NCBI GenBank assembly: GCA_963781345.1
Contig: CAWAFQ010000014.1
Coordinates: 1-64,000 of the forward strand
Direction: 5' to 3'
From: JBBRHQ01 sp963781345
GTDB taxonomy: Bacteria > Actinomycetota > Thermoleophilia > Solirubrobacterales > 70-9
Length of the DNA: 64,000 bases
Shown here: positions 1 to 9,556 of the stretch, piece after piece
How the letters are laid out: each line of letters opens with the position of its first letter
How positions within the stretch are numbered: position 1 is the stretch's first letter
Made by a program: the position numbers and the translations under genes
The notes under the pieces: generated by a model
What the model was told of the DNA's origin: nothing
Seen by the model: the letters and a program-made list of their open reading frames with translations, nothing else
The model's database searches: none

Positions 1-1454
<1,454 letters not shown>

Positions 1455-1492
1455 CCAAACCGCCGGCCGCTTCGTTGCATGAGCGTCGGTGG

Positions 1493-1508
1493 TAGCGTCG
1501 CCCGGGTG
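1493..1508 (+). promoter_or_regulatory. Leaderless-type promoter, TAGCGT-N7-GTG
   Basis: TAGCGT (1493-1498) lies 7 nt before GTG 1506. No Shine-Dalgarno sequence is visible. This pattern recurs across the window and favours GTG 1506 over ATG 1479 as the start of the protease gene. Confidence 0.55.
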
Positions 1509-2576
1509 AGGCGAATGATGCTGGCGCTGCTGTCCGCCGCCGCGCTCCCGGTCGTCCTGGCCGGATCGGCGAGCGGCGCCGGCGCGGCCGACCCGCTCGC
1601 GGGGCAGCAGCAGCCGCTGCGGATCATGCACGTCGACCGCGCCCTGCACCGCGCCGGGCACCTCCGCGACGTCAGGGTCCTGATCGCCGACACCGGACTC
1701 GACCTCGGCCACCCCGACCTTCGCGGACGGCTGTTCAGACTCGGGCGGGCGACGAGGGCGCCCGACTCGGGCGGCTACTACGGCGGCCACCCGCCGACGA
1801 TCCCTGCGGGCGGGCACGGCTGGGACCTGCTCGGGACCGACGCCCCGCCCAACGTCATCCCCGATGCCGACCCGAGCGACCCGGCCGGCGGCTCTGGCCA
1901 CGGGACCGCGGTGGCCGGCATCCTCGGCGCCGCCCGCAATAACGGCGAGGGCGGCCGGGGGGTGGCGCCGAATGCGCGCTTTGTCGCGCTTCGGACCTGC
2001 TGGGACGGCGACCAGTGCTACCAGTACCTGCAGCCCGATGCGTTCGATTGGGCGGCGAAGCGCGGTGTGCGGGTGGTCAGCCTCAGCTGGCTGGCCGACT
2101 TCGACGCCGCCGTCAGGAGCTCGATCGCCAGGCATCCGGGGGTTCTCTTCGTGACGATCCCGTCTGGCAACGGCGGCACCTTCAACGCCGACCCCACTGA
2201 CCCGTTCCCGTGCGGCCTCAAGCTCGCCAACGTCCTCTGTGTCAGCACCAGCTCGCCGGGCGGAGGGCTCGACTGCGGTGCCTACGGTCCGCACGTCGTC
2301 GACGTCGCGGTGCCGACACGCGACAACGTGACGACCGTAAACGGGGGCGGCTTCGCGCAGGGCACCGGCTGCGCGACAAGCTGGGCCGCGCCGACGGCGG
2401 CCGGCCTCGCCACGATCCTCTTCGGCATGACCCCGAACGCCTCGCCGGCCCAGGTGAAGCGGGCGATCATCGCCGGCGCGCATCCCTCGCCCGCATGGAA
2501 GGGCCGGTCGGTCTCCGGCGGGATCGCCGACGGACTCGGCGCCGTCAGGGCGCTGCAGCGGATGCGGGGTAGCTGA
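1506..2576 (+). CDS. Secreted S8 (subtilisin-family) serine protease
   Basis: This 356-residue protein begins with a positive n-region and a hydrophobic stretch (MMLALLSAAALPVVLAG) typical of a signal peptide. The catalytic triad of family S8 is readable: Asp62 in IADTGLDLGH, His132 in GSGHGTAVAG and Ser292 in GCATSWAAPTAAG. The oxyanion Asn is in IPSGNGG. Five to six Cys residues suggest disulphides outside the cytoplasm. There is almost no propeptide between signal and catalytic domain, resembling mycosin-like or minimal subtilases. GTG 1506 was chosen because a TAGCGT -10 element precedes it by 7 nt; ATG 1479 is the upstream alternative. The next gene starts 3 nt after its stop, so the two are probably co-transcribed. 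Confidence 0.9.
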   Translation: MRRMMLALLSAAALPVVLAGSASGAGAADPLAGQQQPLRIMHVDRALHRAGHLRDVRVLIADTGLDLGHPDLRGRLFRLGRATRAPDSGGYYGGHPPTIPAGGHGWDLLGTDAPPNVIPDADPSDPAGGSGHGTAVAGILGAARNNGEGGRGVAPNARFVALRTCWDGDQCYQYLQPDAFDWAAKRGVRVVSLSWLADFDAAVRSSIARHPGVLFVTIPSGNGGTFNADPTDPFPCGLKLANVLCVSTSSPGGGLDCGAYGPHVVDVAVPTRDNVTTVNGGGFAQGTGCATSWAAPTAAGLATILFGMTPNASPAQVKRAIIAGAHPSPAWKGRSVSGGIADGLGAVRALQRMRGS

Positions 2577-2579
2577 CGG

Positions 2580-3353
2580 ATGGGCTTCGACCTTCTCTTC
2601 GGGCCGGCCCGTTCGATCGATTCCTCGCTCGAGGCACTGTTCTCCGGCGCGCCGTTGATCGTTTCCCTGCTGATCGCGCTGGCGCTCGGATTGCGCCACG
2701 CCTCCGACCCCGACCACCTGGTCGCCGTCACCTCGCTGGTCGCCGCCGACGGGGGTGATGTTCGCGGCGCCGCCCGGCTCGGCGCCTGGTGGGGGGCGGG
2801 TCATGCCGGGACACTGCTGGTGCTGGGCATCCCCCTGGTCCTGCTGAAGTCCTCGCTGCCCGGCTGGCTCGAGGGTGGCGCCGAGACAGCGGTTGGCGTG
2901 GTCATCGTCGCGCTGGCGCTGCGGATCGTTGTCAAGTGGGTGCGAGGCGATTATCGCGGCGGCTTTCACCGCCATGGTCCGGGACAGACATCTGCCGGCC
3001 ACCGGCACCTCTACGAGGACGGCGACACCGGGCACGAGCACGGCGACACCGGGCACGAGCACGGCCGGGTCCGCACCCCTCGGCAGGCTCTGGCGATCGG
3101 GCTCCTGCACGGGTTGGCCGGCACCGGGTCTGTGGTACTGCTGCTGATCGCGGCGCTGCCGACGAAGATCGAGGCGGCGGCCGCGCTGGCGGTCTTCGCG
3201 CCGATGTCGGCGGTCTCGATGACGCTCTGCTCGATCGGCTTCGCCTGGCTGCTCACCCGACGCCTTGTCGACCCAATGTTCCGGACGGTGCTGATTCCGG
3301 CCTTCGGCATCTTCGGCCTCATGTTCGGCGTCTGGTACGCCGGAATCGGCTGA
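2580..3353 (+). CDS. NiCoT/NicO-type nickel/cobalt membrane transporter
   Basis: This is a 257-residue membrane protein with about six hydrophobic segments. It carries the Ni/Co transporter signature HX4DH (RHASDPDH, His40-His46) in an early helix and a second conserved helix motif LLHGLAGTG. A cytoplasmic loop around residues 140-160 is His-rich and contains the heptad GDTGHEH twice, encoded by a perfect 21-bp tandem duplication (3021-3062), a likely metal-binding loop. It starts 3 nt after the protease stop, which suggests translational coupling. The substrate (Ni2+ or Co2+) is inferred from the family. HupE/UreJ relatives are less similar. Confidence 0.85.
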   Translation: MGFDLLFGPARSIDSSLEALFSGAPLIVSLLIALALGLRHASDPDHLVAVTSLVAADGGDVRGAARLGAWWGAGHAGTLLVLGIPLVLLKSSLPGWLEGGAETAVGVVIVALALRIVVKWVRGDYRGGFHRHGPGQTSAGHRHLYEDGDTGHEHGDTGHEHGRVRTPRQALAIGLLHGLAGTGSVVLLLIAALPTKIEAAAALAVFAPMSAVSMTLCSIGFAWLLTRRLVDPMFRTVLIPAFGIFGLMFGVWYAGIG

Positions 3354-3404
3354 GCGTCCCTGGCGCGGTTCCGGCACCGGCGATCTCGCCGGCGCCGCCG
3401 ACGC

Positions 3405-3420
3405 TAGATTCTGGGCCGTG
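3405..3420 (+). promoter_or_regulatory. Leaderless-type promoter, TAGATT-N7-GTG
   Basis: TAGATT (3405-3410) is 7 nt from GTG 3418, with no Shine-Dalgarno sequence. Confidence 0.5.
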
Positions 3421-4551
3421 AGGGAACCAGGCACAACGGCGATCGGCACCTGGAGCGGCGGCCGTTTCATGCATTTCGGCGAGGCGATCGATGAGCAGCG
3501 CCAGGTTGAGCTGCTGCGTCCGGGACGCGGGATCGACACCGTGATCACTGCCGATGTCTACGGTCGCGGCGAGGCCGACCGGGTTCTCAGCCGAGCTGTC
3601 GCCGGTGTCCCCCGGCAGGACTACTGCCTGGCCGGCGCCGTCGGCCACGACTTCTACGAGGGTGAGCGCGACGGCTCGCGGGGTTTCCCGCGGTTCACCG
3701 ACCCGCGCCTGCGCCCGCCCGGCGAGTACGCCGGATACCTGCGGATGGCGACCGAGCGCAGCCTCGAGCGGATCGGCGTCGACTCGTTCGACCTGCTGAT
3801 GCTTCACAACCCTGACCGCATCGGCTACAGCAGCGAGGTGGTCTGGGACGGCATGGAGGCCCTGCGGGAGGCGGAGCTCACCCGAGCGATCGGTGTCGCG
3901 CCCGGCCCCGCCAACGGCTTCACCCTCGACATCATCAACTGCTTCGAGCGCTTCGGCGACCGGATCGACTGGGCGATGATCATCCTCAACCCGCTGGAGC
4001 CATGGCCGGGCGAGCTCTGCCTCGGCGCCGCGGCGAAGGCCGACGTTGAGGTGATCACGCGCGTGGTCGACTACGGCGGCGTCTTCTGGGGCGACATGCG
4101 CGCCGGGATGGAGCTCTCGCGCACCGACCACCGTTCCTTCCGGCCTGCCGGGTGGGTCGAAGCTGGGGTGGAGAGACTCGAGCGGATGATGCCGATCGCC
4201 GAGCGCGCCGGGCTGACCCCGATCCAGCTCGCATGCCATTGGAACCTCGCCCATGATCCGGTCTCGGGCGTCGTCCCGACTCTGATTCAGGAGGCCGGCG
4301 AGGACGCTCGCCCGATCGAGGAGAAGCGGGCCGAGCTTGCGGCACTGCCGGCCGAGCGGCGTCTCAGCGAAGACGACGTCGCCGAGATCCGCGCGATCGG
4401 AGACAACGCCGGCTGCATGGCGCTGAAGGGCGCCAGCCCCGAGCACGAGGGCGATGAGCGTCCCGACCGCTGGGTCCTCAGCGAGGAGCTGGCCGAGGCC
4501 GGGCGGCGCTGGGGGATCGACCCAACCCGCGACCTCGTCGAATCGGCCTAG
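3418..4551 (+). CDS. Aldo/keto reductase-like protein lacking the catalytic lysine
   Basis: This 377-residue TIM-barrel protein is of the aldo/keto reductase superfamily. The Asp and Tyr of the catalytic tetrad appear in ITADVYGRGEADR and the His in LLMLHNPD. The strand that normally reads S/T-K-V-G reads AGAVGHD here, so the catalytic Lys seems to be Ala. Oxidoreductase activity is therefore uncertain. The C-terminal third (residues about 290-377) matches the usual nucleotide-binding end only loosely. It has its own leaderless promoter and is followed by a strongly GC-rich hairpin-containing gap before radA. Confidence 0.8.
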   Translation: MREPGTTAIGTWSGGRFMHFGEAIDEQRQVELLRPGRGIDTVITADVYGRGEADRVLSRAVAGVPRQDYCLAGAVGHDFYEGERDGSRGFPRFTDPRLRPPGEYAGYLRMATERSLERIGVDSFDLLMLHNPDRIGYSSEVVWDGMEALREAELTRAIGVAPGPANGFTLDIINCFERFGDRIDWAMIILNPLEPWPGELCLGAAAKADVEVITRVVDYGGVFWGDMRAGMELSRTDHRSFRPAGWVEAGVERLERMMPIAERAGLTPIQLACHWNLAHDPVSGVVPTLIQEAGEDARPIEEKRAELAALPAERRLSEDDVAEIRAIGDNAGCMALKGASPEHEGDERPDRWVLSEELAEAGRRWGIDPTRDLVESA

Positions 4552-4624
4552 CCCCGCCCCGGCGCCGGCCGCGCCCCGGCCCCGGCCCCGGCCCCGGGCC
4601 CGGGCCGCGCCGGGCCGCCCCGGG

Positions 4625-4673
4625 GCCGAGTCTTACGGTATGGCTGCCATAGGGCCAAAAGGTAAGACTCGGC
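4625..4673. repeat. 49-nt nested stem-loop between the AKR gene and radA
   Basis: Arms GCCGAGTCTTAC (4625-4636) and GTAAGACTCGGC (4662-4673) are a perfect 12-bp inverted repeat. Inside the 25-nt loop is a second perfect hairpin TATGGC-T-GCCATA (4639-4651). The surrounding gap (4552-4718) is otherwise an extreme G+C stretch. It could terminate the upstream transcript or be a dispersed repeat; its size and build match other hairpins in this window. Confidence 0.7.
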
Positions 4674-4706
4674 GCTCGGGTGGGGTGTGGCGTCGGGGTT
4701 GGCGCC

Positions 4707-4721
4707 TAGGCTGAGTGGATG
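4707..4721 (+). promoter_or_regulatory. Leaderless-type promoter, TAGGCT-N6-ATG (radA)
   Basis: TAGGCT (4707-4712) is 6 nt from ATG 4719. No Shine-Dalgarno sequence and no clear TTGACA are visible. Confidence 0.6.
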
Positions 4722-6131
4722 GCTCGTCCGGATCCCCGCTACGCCTGTCAGGAGTGCGGTCACGTCGCGCTGGCGTGGTCGGGGCGCTGCGCCGGCTGCG
4801 GCGAGTGGAACACCCTGGTCGAGTCCCGGCCCGTGAAGGGCGGCGGGCAGCGGGCCGGCGGGGCCAGGGCCGCTGACGGAGCGGCGAAGCCGGTCGCGCT
4901 TCGCGACGTCGAGGCGCCGGCGAACCCGCGGCTGAGAACCGGCATCGGCGAGCTCGACAGGGTTCTCGGGGGCGGCCTGGTTCCCGGCTCGCTCGTCCTC
5001 CTCGGCGGCTCCCCGGGGATCGGCAAGAGCACCCTGACCGGGATGGCGCTCGCCAACCTCGCCGCGGCGGGGGCCGAGACCCTCTACGTCTCCGGGGAGG
5101 AGTCGACGGCGCAGGTGCGGCTGCGGGCGGAGCGGCTCGGTGACGCGGCACTCTCGGTCCCGGCGCTCGCCGAGACCTCGCTCGAACGGGTCCTGGGGAC
5201 GCTCGAGGTTGAGGCCCCCGCGGTCTGCGTGATCGACTCGATCCAGACCCTCCACTGCTCCGAGATGAGCGGCGCTCCCGGCTCGGTCGGGCAGGTGCGC
5301 GAGTCGGCGACCGCCCTGGCCGAGGTCGCGAAGCGGCGCGACATCGCCCTGATCCTGGTCGGCCACGTGACCAAGGAGGGCAGCCTCGCCGGCCCCCGCG
5401 TCCTCGAGCATCTGGTCGACTGCGTGCTGCAGTTCGAGGGCGAGCGCGAGCGCACCTACCGCACCCTGCGGGCGCTGAAAAACCGCTTCGGCGCGACCAG
5501 CGAGGTCGGTGTCTTCGAGATGCGCTCGGGCGGCCTGACCGAGGTCGCCGACCCCTCGGCGCGCTTCGTCGAGGAGGCGACCCGGGCGGCCGGATCGGTC
5601 GTCCTGCCGGCGATGGAGGGCTCGCGCCCGGTACTGGTCGAGGTCCAGGCGCTGGTCGCACCGAGCGAGCTCGAGAATCCGCGCCGGGTCGCCAACGGGA
5701 TCGACCGCAACCGCCTCAGCCTCGTTCTCGCGGTTCTCTCCCGTCACGCGCGGCTGCCGCTCGCGGGCGCCGACGTCTTCGTAAACGTCGCCGGCGGCGT
5801 TCGCATCGATGAGCCCGGCGCCGACCTCGCGGTGGCGATGGCGGTCGCCTCGGCGCAGCGGAGCGAGCCGTTGCTGAACGCCGAGGGCAAGCCGCTCGCC
5901 TGCTTCGGCGAGCTCGGCCTGACCGGAGAGCTGCGCTACGTCGGGCACCCCGACCGCCGCGTCGCCGAGGCGGTCAAGTTCGGCCTCGGCCCGGTGATCG
6001 GGCCCGGTGGCGGGGAACGGATCGAGGGTCTTGCCCGCCACTCGGAGCTGCGCGCGGCGCTGCGGGCCGCGATGCCCCCGTCGCGGGGGGATCAGGCAGA
6101 TCGGGATCCCGATCTGCGCAAGGCCGCCTGA
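4719..6131 (+). CDS. radA: DNA repair protein RadA (Sms)
   Basis: RadA is a RecA-like ATPase that drives branch migration during recombinational repair. The 470-residue protein has the N-terminal C4 zinc finger (Cys10, 13, 24, 27), Walker A GGSPGIGKST near residue 97, the RadA-specific KNRFG motif (residues 254-258) and a C-terminal Lon-protease-like domain with GADLAVAMAVASA. Length and motif order match the family. It lies between clpC and disA as in the Firmicutes clpC-radA-disA cluster. The start is set by the TAGGCT-N6-ATG element. Confidence 0.97.
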   Translation: MARPDPRYACQECGHVALAWSGRCAGCGEWNTLVESRPVKGGGQRAGGARAADGAAKPVALRDVEAPANPRLRTGIGELDRVLGGGLVPGSLVLLGGSPGIGKSTLTGMALANLAAAGAETLYVSGEESTAQVRLRAERLGDAALSVPALAETSLERVLGTLEVEAPAVCVIDSIQTLHCSEMSGAPGSVGQVRESATALAEVAKRRDIALILVGHVTKEGSLAGPRVLEHLVDCVLQFEGERERTYRTLRALKNRFGATSEVGVFEMRSGGLTEVADPSARFVEEATRAAGSVVLPAMEGSRPVLVEVQALVAPSELENPRRVANGIDRNRLSLVLAVLSRHARLPLAGADVFVNVAGGVRIDEPGADLAVAMAVASAQRSEPLLNAEGKPLACFGELGLTGELRYVGHPDRRVAEAVKFGLGPVIGPGGGERIEGLARHSELRAALRAAMPPSRGDQADRDPDLRKAA

Positions 6132-6206
6132 GTCCGGCCAGTCCCGATCCGCAGGCACGGGTCGCGCAATCTCCGCGGAAGTTCGGCCTGCACCAACATC
6201 ACCGCA

Positions 6207-6255
6207 AATTCCGTCTTCCTTGACAAACGCAATCCCGTCCTCTCCACACGGAATT
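6207..6255 (+). promoter_or_regulatory. Inverted repeat flanking a TTGACA box upstream of disA
   Basis: AATTCCGT (6207-6214) and ACGGAATT (6248-6255) form a perfect 8-bp inverted repeat around TTGACA (6220-6225). No convincing -10 box is seen at 16-18 nt, so the promoter call is tentative. The element may be an operator for disA. Confidence 0.35.
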
Positions 6256-6299
6256 CGGCGTAGCGCACGCTGAGGCGGGGTTTGCCATCATCGAAGGCG

Positions 6300-7412
6300 A
6301 TGTCGTCGCTGCCCGGGGATGAGCTTGAAGAGCTTTCGCAGCGACAGGACCCTCGGCTCCTCCGCGCGCTCGACATGGTCGCGCCCGGGACGGCGCTGAG
6401 GGAGGGGATCGACAACATCGTCCACGCCCGCACGGGGGGCCTCGTCGTCGTCGGCGACACCGAGGAGCTCTCGTTCATGTTCTCGGGCGGCATTCGCCTC
6501 GACGTCGACTACACGCCGGCGCTGCTCTACCAGGTGGCAAAGATGGACGGCGCGATCGTGCTCAACTCGGAAGCCACGCGGATCGCCTGGGCGAACGTGC
6601 AGCTGATGCCCGACCCGACGATCCTCTCGTCCGAGACCGGGACCCGCCACCGCACCGCTGAGCGCGTCTCGAAGCAGTCGACCGCACTCGTGATCGCGAT
6701 CTCGCAGCGACGCGACGTCGTCTCCCTCTACGTCGAGGGGACCAAGTACATCCTCCAGGACATCCCGGCCGTGCTCGCCAAGGCGAACCAGGGCCTGGCG
6801 ACACTGGACAAGTACAGGGCCAGGCTCGACCAGGTCTCCTCGCGGCTGACCGTGCTCGAGTTCGAGGGCGGGGGAGTTCTCTACGACGTCCTCGCGGTGC
6901 TGCAGCGGGCCGAACTGGTGACGCGGATGGCGGTCGAGGTCGAGCGCTACATCGTCGAGCTCGGGACCGAGGGGCGGCTGATCGAGATGCAGCTGGAGGA
7001 GACGATGGTCGGCGTCGCCGCCGACAAGTCCGCCCTGGTGCGTGACTACTCGGTCGAGGATTCCGAGGAGAACCTGGCCCACGTCCAGCAGACCCTGGCC
7101 CACCTTCCCCACCAGGACGTGCTCGACTTCGGCCGCCTTGCCGAGATGCTCGGCTACGACCGCAAGATGAACACACTCGACTTCCCGGTCGCCCCGCGCG
7201 GCTACAGGGTGCTCGGGCGCATCCCCCGCATCCCCAAGCTTGTCGTTCAGAAGATCATCCGCGAGTTCGGCGGGCTGGAGGAGGTCCTCGCGGCCTCCGA
7301 CGCCGATCTCGAGGCAGTCGAGGGTGTCGGCCCGACCAGGGCCAAGGACATCCGCGAGGGCCTGCGGAGGCTTCAAGAGGTCGACCTGGTCGACCGGTAT
7401 CTGCAGAGCTGA
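6300..7412 (+). CDS. disA: DNA-integrity scanning protein DisA, diadenylate cyclase
   Basis: DisA condenses two ATP into cyclic di-AMP while scanning DNA for branched intermediates. The DAC domain occupies residues 20-150, with the catalytic DGA (Asp83-Gly84-Ala85) and RHR (116-118) motifs intact. A helical linker and C-terminal helix-hairpin-helix DNA-binding segments (FGGLEEVLAASDADLEAV, EGVGPTRAKDI) follow. ATG 6300 gives 370 residues, close to the usual 357-360; TTG 6282 would add six. It sits between radA, which modulates DisA in Bacillus, and carD. Confidence 0.96.
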   Translation: MSSLPGDELEELSQRQDPRLLRALDMVAPGTALREGIDNIVHARTGGLVVVGDTEELSFMFSGGIRLDVDYTPALLYQVAKMDGAIVLNSEATRIAWANVQLMPDPTILSSETGTRHRTAERVSKQSTALVIAISQRRDVVSLYVEGTKYILQDIPAVLAKANQGLATLDKYRARLDQVSSRLTVLEFEGGGVLYDVLAVLQRAELVTRMAVEVERYIVELGTEGRLIEMQLEETMVGVAADKSALVRDYSVEDSEENLAHVQQTLAHLPHQDVLDFGRLAEMLGYDRKMNTLDFPVAPRGYRVLGRIPRIPKLVVQKIIREFGGLEEVLAASDADLEAVEGVGPTRAKDIREGLRRLQEVDLVDRYLQS

Positions 7413-7469
7413 CGGTGATGACGCCGTCTCGGACAAAAGGAGAGAGCAATTCCTGAGCTAGAGGAAGCG

Positions 7470-8012
7470 ATGGAGGCCGGTTTCGAGGAGGACGTCGAGT
7501 TCGTCTGTGACTTCGAGGAGGGCGACAACGTCGTCTACCCCCACCACGGGGCCGGTGTCGTGCTGAAGAAGGAGAGCAGGGACCTGATGGGGGAGAAGCG
7601 GGACTACCTCACGATCAAGATCCTCCACAACAATCTGACCGTGATGGTCCCCTGCGAAAACGCCGGTGTCGCCGGCCTGCGACGCGTCATCGACGAGGAC
7701 GAGATCAAGAAGGTGATGTCCGTTCTCACCGACGAGGTGTCGGATATGCCGAAGAACTGGAACCGGCGTTTCAAGTACAACCGCGAGAAGATCAAGACGG
7801 GTGACGTCTTCGAGCTCGCCGAGGTCGTTCGCAACCTCGCCCTGCGCGAGATGGAGAAGGGGCTCTCGACAGGGGAGAAGCAGATGTACACCCGGGCGAA
7901 GAAGATCCTCGCATCGGAGTTCATGTACGCCCTCGACAAGGACGAGGACGGCGCCGAGGAGTTCCTCGACACGCTGCTGGAGGAGCGTTTCGCCGCCAGC
8001 GCGACCGTCTGA
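7470..8012 (+). CDS. carD: CarD-family RNA polymerase-binding transcription regulator
   Basis: This 180-residue protein has the CarD/TRCF-RID domain: DNVVYPHHGAGVV near residues 20-33, then a basic helical DNA-interacting part. CarD binds the RNA polymerase beta subunit and stabilises open promoter complexes. The sequence has an acidic N-terminal extension of about 17 residues (MEAGFEEDVEFVCDFEEG) beyond the usual start. AGAGGAA (7460-7466) provides a Shine-Dalgarno site for ATG 7470. It is directly joined to ispD, an arrangement seen in many bacteria. A regulator of ribosomal and housekeeping promoters is the likely role. Confidence 0.92.
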   Translation: MEAGFEEDVEFVCDFEEGDNVVYPHHGAGVVLKKESRDLMGEKRDYLTIKILHNNLTVMVPCENAGVAGLRRVIDEDEIKKVMSVLTDEVSDMPKNWNRRFKYNREKIKTGDVFELAEVVRNLALREMEKGLSTGEKQMYTRAKKILASEFMYALDKDEDGAEEFLDTLLEERFAASATV

Positions 8013-8682
8013 GGCAACCGCGGTCATCGCCGCCGCCGGCTCCGGGCAAAGGCTCGGGGCCGGCGGGGCGAAGGCGTTTGTGGAGGTGGCGGGGAGGGAT
8101 CTGCTCGCCTGGTCGCTGGCGGCGTTCGATGCCGCAGTGACGATCGGGCCGGTTGTGGTCGCGGTGCCGCCGGGCTCAGAAGCCAGGATTCAGCAGCCGG
8201 AGAGCCTCGGTTCAGGCGTGGTGGCCGTGCCCGGGGGGGCGAGCAGGTCGGAGTCGGTGGCGGCGGCGATGGAGAGGGTGGAGACGGACTTGGTGGTGGT
8301 TCATGACGCCGCCAGGCCGCTGGTCAGCGCCGAGCTGATCGACGCGGTGGTGGAGGGGCTGCACTCGAGGCCGGAGCTGGACGGGCTGATCGCCGCCGCG
8401 CCTGTGACCGACACGGTCAAGCGCGCCGACGCGGAGCTCCACGTCCTCGAGACCCCGCCGCGCGAAGGGCTCTGGGCTGTGCAGACGCCGCAGGCGTTTC
8501 GCACCGAGGCCCTGAGGCGGGCGCTGGGGCAGGGCGGGCTCGAATCGGCGACCGACGATGCGATGCTGATCGAGCGTGCCGGGGGCCGGATCGGAATCCA
8601 CCCGGCGCCCCCCGAGAACCTCAAGGTGACGACACCGCTCGACCTGCGGATCGCCGAGATGCTGCTCGCCGCCCGTCGCTAG
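8011..8682 (+). CDS. ispD: 2-C-methyl-D-erythritol 4-phosphate cytidylyltransferase (no canonical start found)
   Basis: IspD makes CDP-methylerythritol in the MEP isoprenoid pathway. The nucleotide-binding N-terminus (AVIAAAGSGQRLG), VVHDAARPLV signature and C-terminal DDAMLIERAG are all present over about 222 residues. The conserved domain begins at 8011-8026, immediately after the carD stop, but no ATG, GTG or TTG lies near it in frame. The first in-frame start, GTG 7801, would overlap carD by 212 nt with shadow-like sequence. Either an unusual initiator (ATC or GTC) or a one-base assembly error must be assumed, so the listed start marks homology only. Confidence 0.85.
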   Translation, partial: EATAVIAAAGSGQRLGAGGAKAFVEVAGRDLLAWSLAAFDAAVTIGPVVVAVPPGSEARIQQPESLGSGVVAVPGGASRSESVAAAMERVETDLVVVHDAARPLVSAELIDAVVEGLHSRPELDGLIAAAPVTDTVKRADAELHVLETPPREGLWAVQTPQAFRTEALRRALGQGGLESATDDAMLIERAGGRIGIHPAPPENLKVTTPLDLRIAEMLLAARR

Positions 8683-8706
8683 AGGATCGATTCGGTAACG
8701 ACCATT

Positions 8707-8723
8707 TAGTCTCAGGCCCCATG
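8707..8723 (+). promoter_or_regulatory. Leaderless-type promoter, TAGTCT-N8-ATG
   Basis: TAGTCT (8707-8712) is 8 nt from ATG 8721; no Shine-Dalgarno sequence is seen. Confidence 0.5.
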
Positions 8724-9536
8724 GACGCGCCGTCAAAGCTCGCCGAGGGTGTGGTCAGGCTCGGTACGCCGCTGGTCAACTGGTACCTGGTCGCCGACGA
8801 GAGCGGGATCACCGTCGTCGACGCCGGCCTGCCCAAGTACGGCCCGCAGCTGGAGCCGGGCCTGGAGCTGCTCGGGCGCCCCGCATCCGACATCCGCGCG
8901 ATCGCGCTCACCCACACCGATGCCGACCACATCGGGGTCGCCGAGGATCTGCGCGCCGAGCTCGGCGTACCGGTCTACGTCCACCCCGACGACAGGGCGA
9001 CCGCGCTCAAGCCGAAGCCGAAGAAGACCGACGGGAGCTTCTTCCCCCACCTTCTGCACGGGGCCGCCTACCAGCTCTTCTGGCACATGACCCTAAACGG
9101 CGTCAAGCCGAAGCCGATCGCCGAGGTCACCACCTACGCCGGCGGGGGAGGCGAGGCCGGCGGGGGAGGCGAGGCCGGCGGGGGAGGTGAGGCCGGCGGG
9201 GGAGGCGAGGTTGGCGGGGGAGGCGAGGTTGACATCCCCGGCCGCCCGACGGTGATCCCGACCCCCGGCCACACCCCCGGCCATGTCGCCCTCCACTTCC
9301 CCGCGCACGGAGCCCTCTTCGTCGGCGACCTGATCTGCACCTGGAACCCGATGACCGGCCGTCGCGGCCCTCAGCTCTTCCCGCGCGCGCTCAACACCGA
9401 CTCCCTCCGTTCGCGCAAGTCGCTGAGCGCGATCGAGCCGCTTGACGCCGACCTCGTGCTCCCCGGCCACGGAGAGCCCTATGAGGGTTCGCCGCGGGAC
9501 GCGGCCGCCGAGGCGCTCGCGACCGGCCCCAGCTGA
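8721..9536 (+). CDS. Metallo-beta-lactamase-fold hydrolase with a GGGGEA repeat insert
   Basis: This 271-residue protein has the dimetal signature THTDADHIG (residues about 63-71), PTPGHTPGH for the next His ligand, FVGDL and LPGHGEP. The order matches the MBL-fold hydrolase superfamily (glyoxalase II/ribonuclease Z type). Between residues 140 and 170 is a low-complexity insert of five GGGGE[AV] hexapeptides encoded by an 18-bp minisatellite. The insert lies in a loop before the third His motif and is probably a variable linker. Substrate unknown. It has its own promoter, separate from ispD. Confidence 0.87.
   Translation: MDAPSKLAEGVVRLGTPLVNWYLVADESGITVVDAGLPKYGPQLEPGLELLGRPASDIRAIALTHTDADHIGVAEDLRAELGVPVYVHPDDRATALKPKPKKTDGSFFPHLLHGAAYQLFWHMTLNGVKPKPIAEVTTYAGGGGEAGGGGEAGGGGEAGGGGEVGGGGEVDIPGRPTVIPTPGHTPGHVALHFPAHGALFVGDLICTWNPMTGRRGPQLFPRALNTDSLRSRKSLSAIEPLDADLVLPGHGEPYEGSPRDAAAEALATGPS
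9138..9227 (+). repeat. 18-bp in-frame minisatellite, five units
   Basis: Five tandem copies of GCCGGCGGGGGAGGCGAG (9138-9227) code for AGGGGE units inside the MBL-fold gene. Unit 3 differs by one base (GGT for GGC) and unit 5 begins GTT. The unit is a multiple of three, so copy-number change keeps the frame. Confidence 0.95.
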
Positions 9537-9556
9537 CCCGCGACGGGCCAGCCCCC

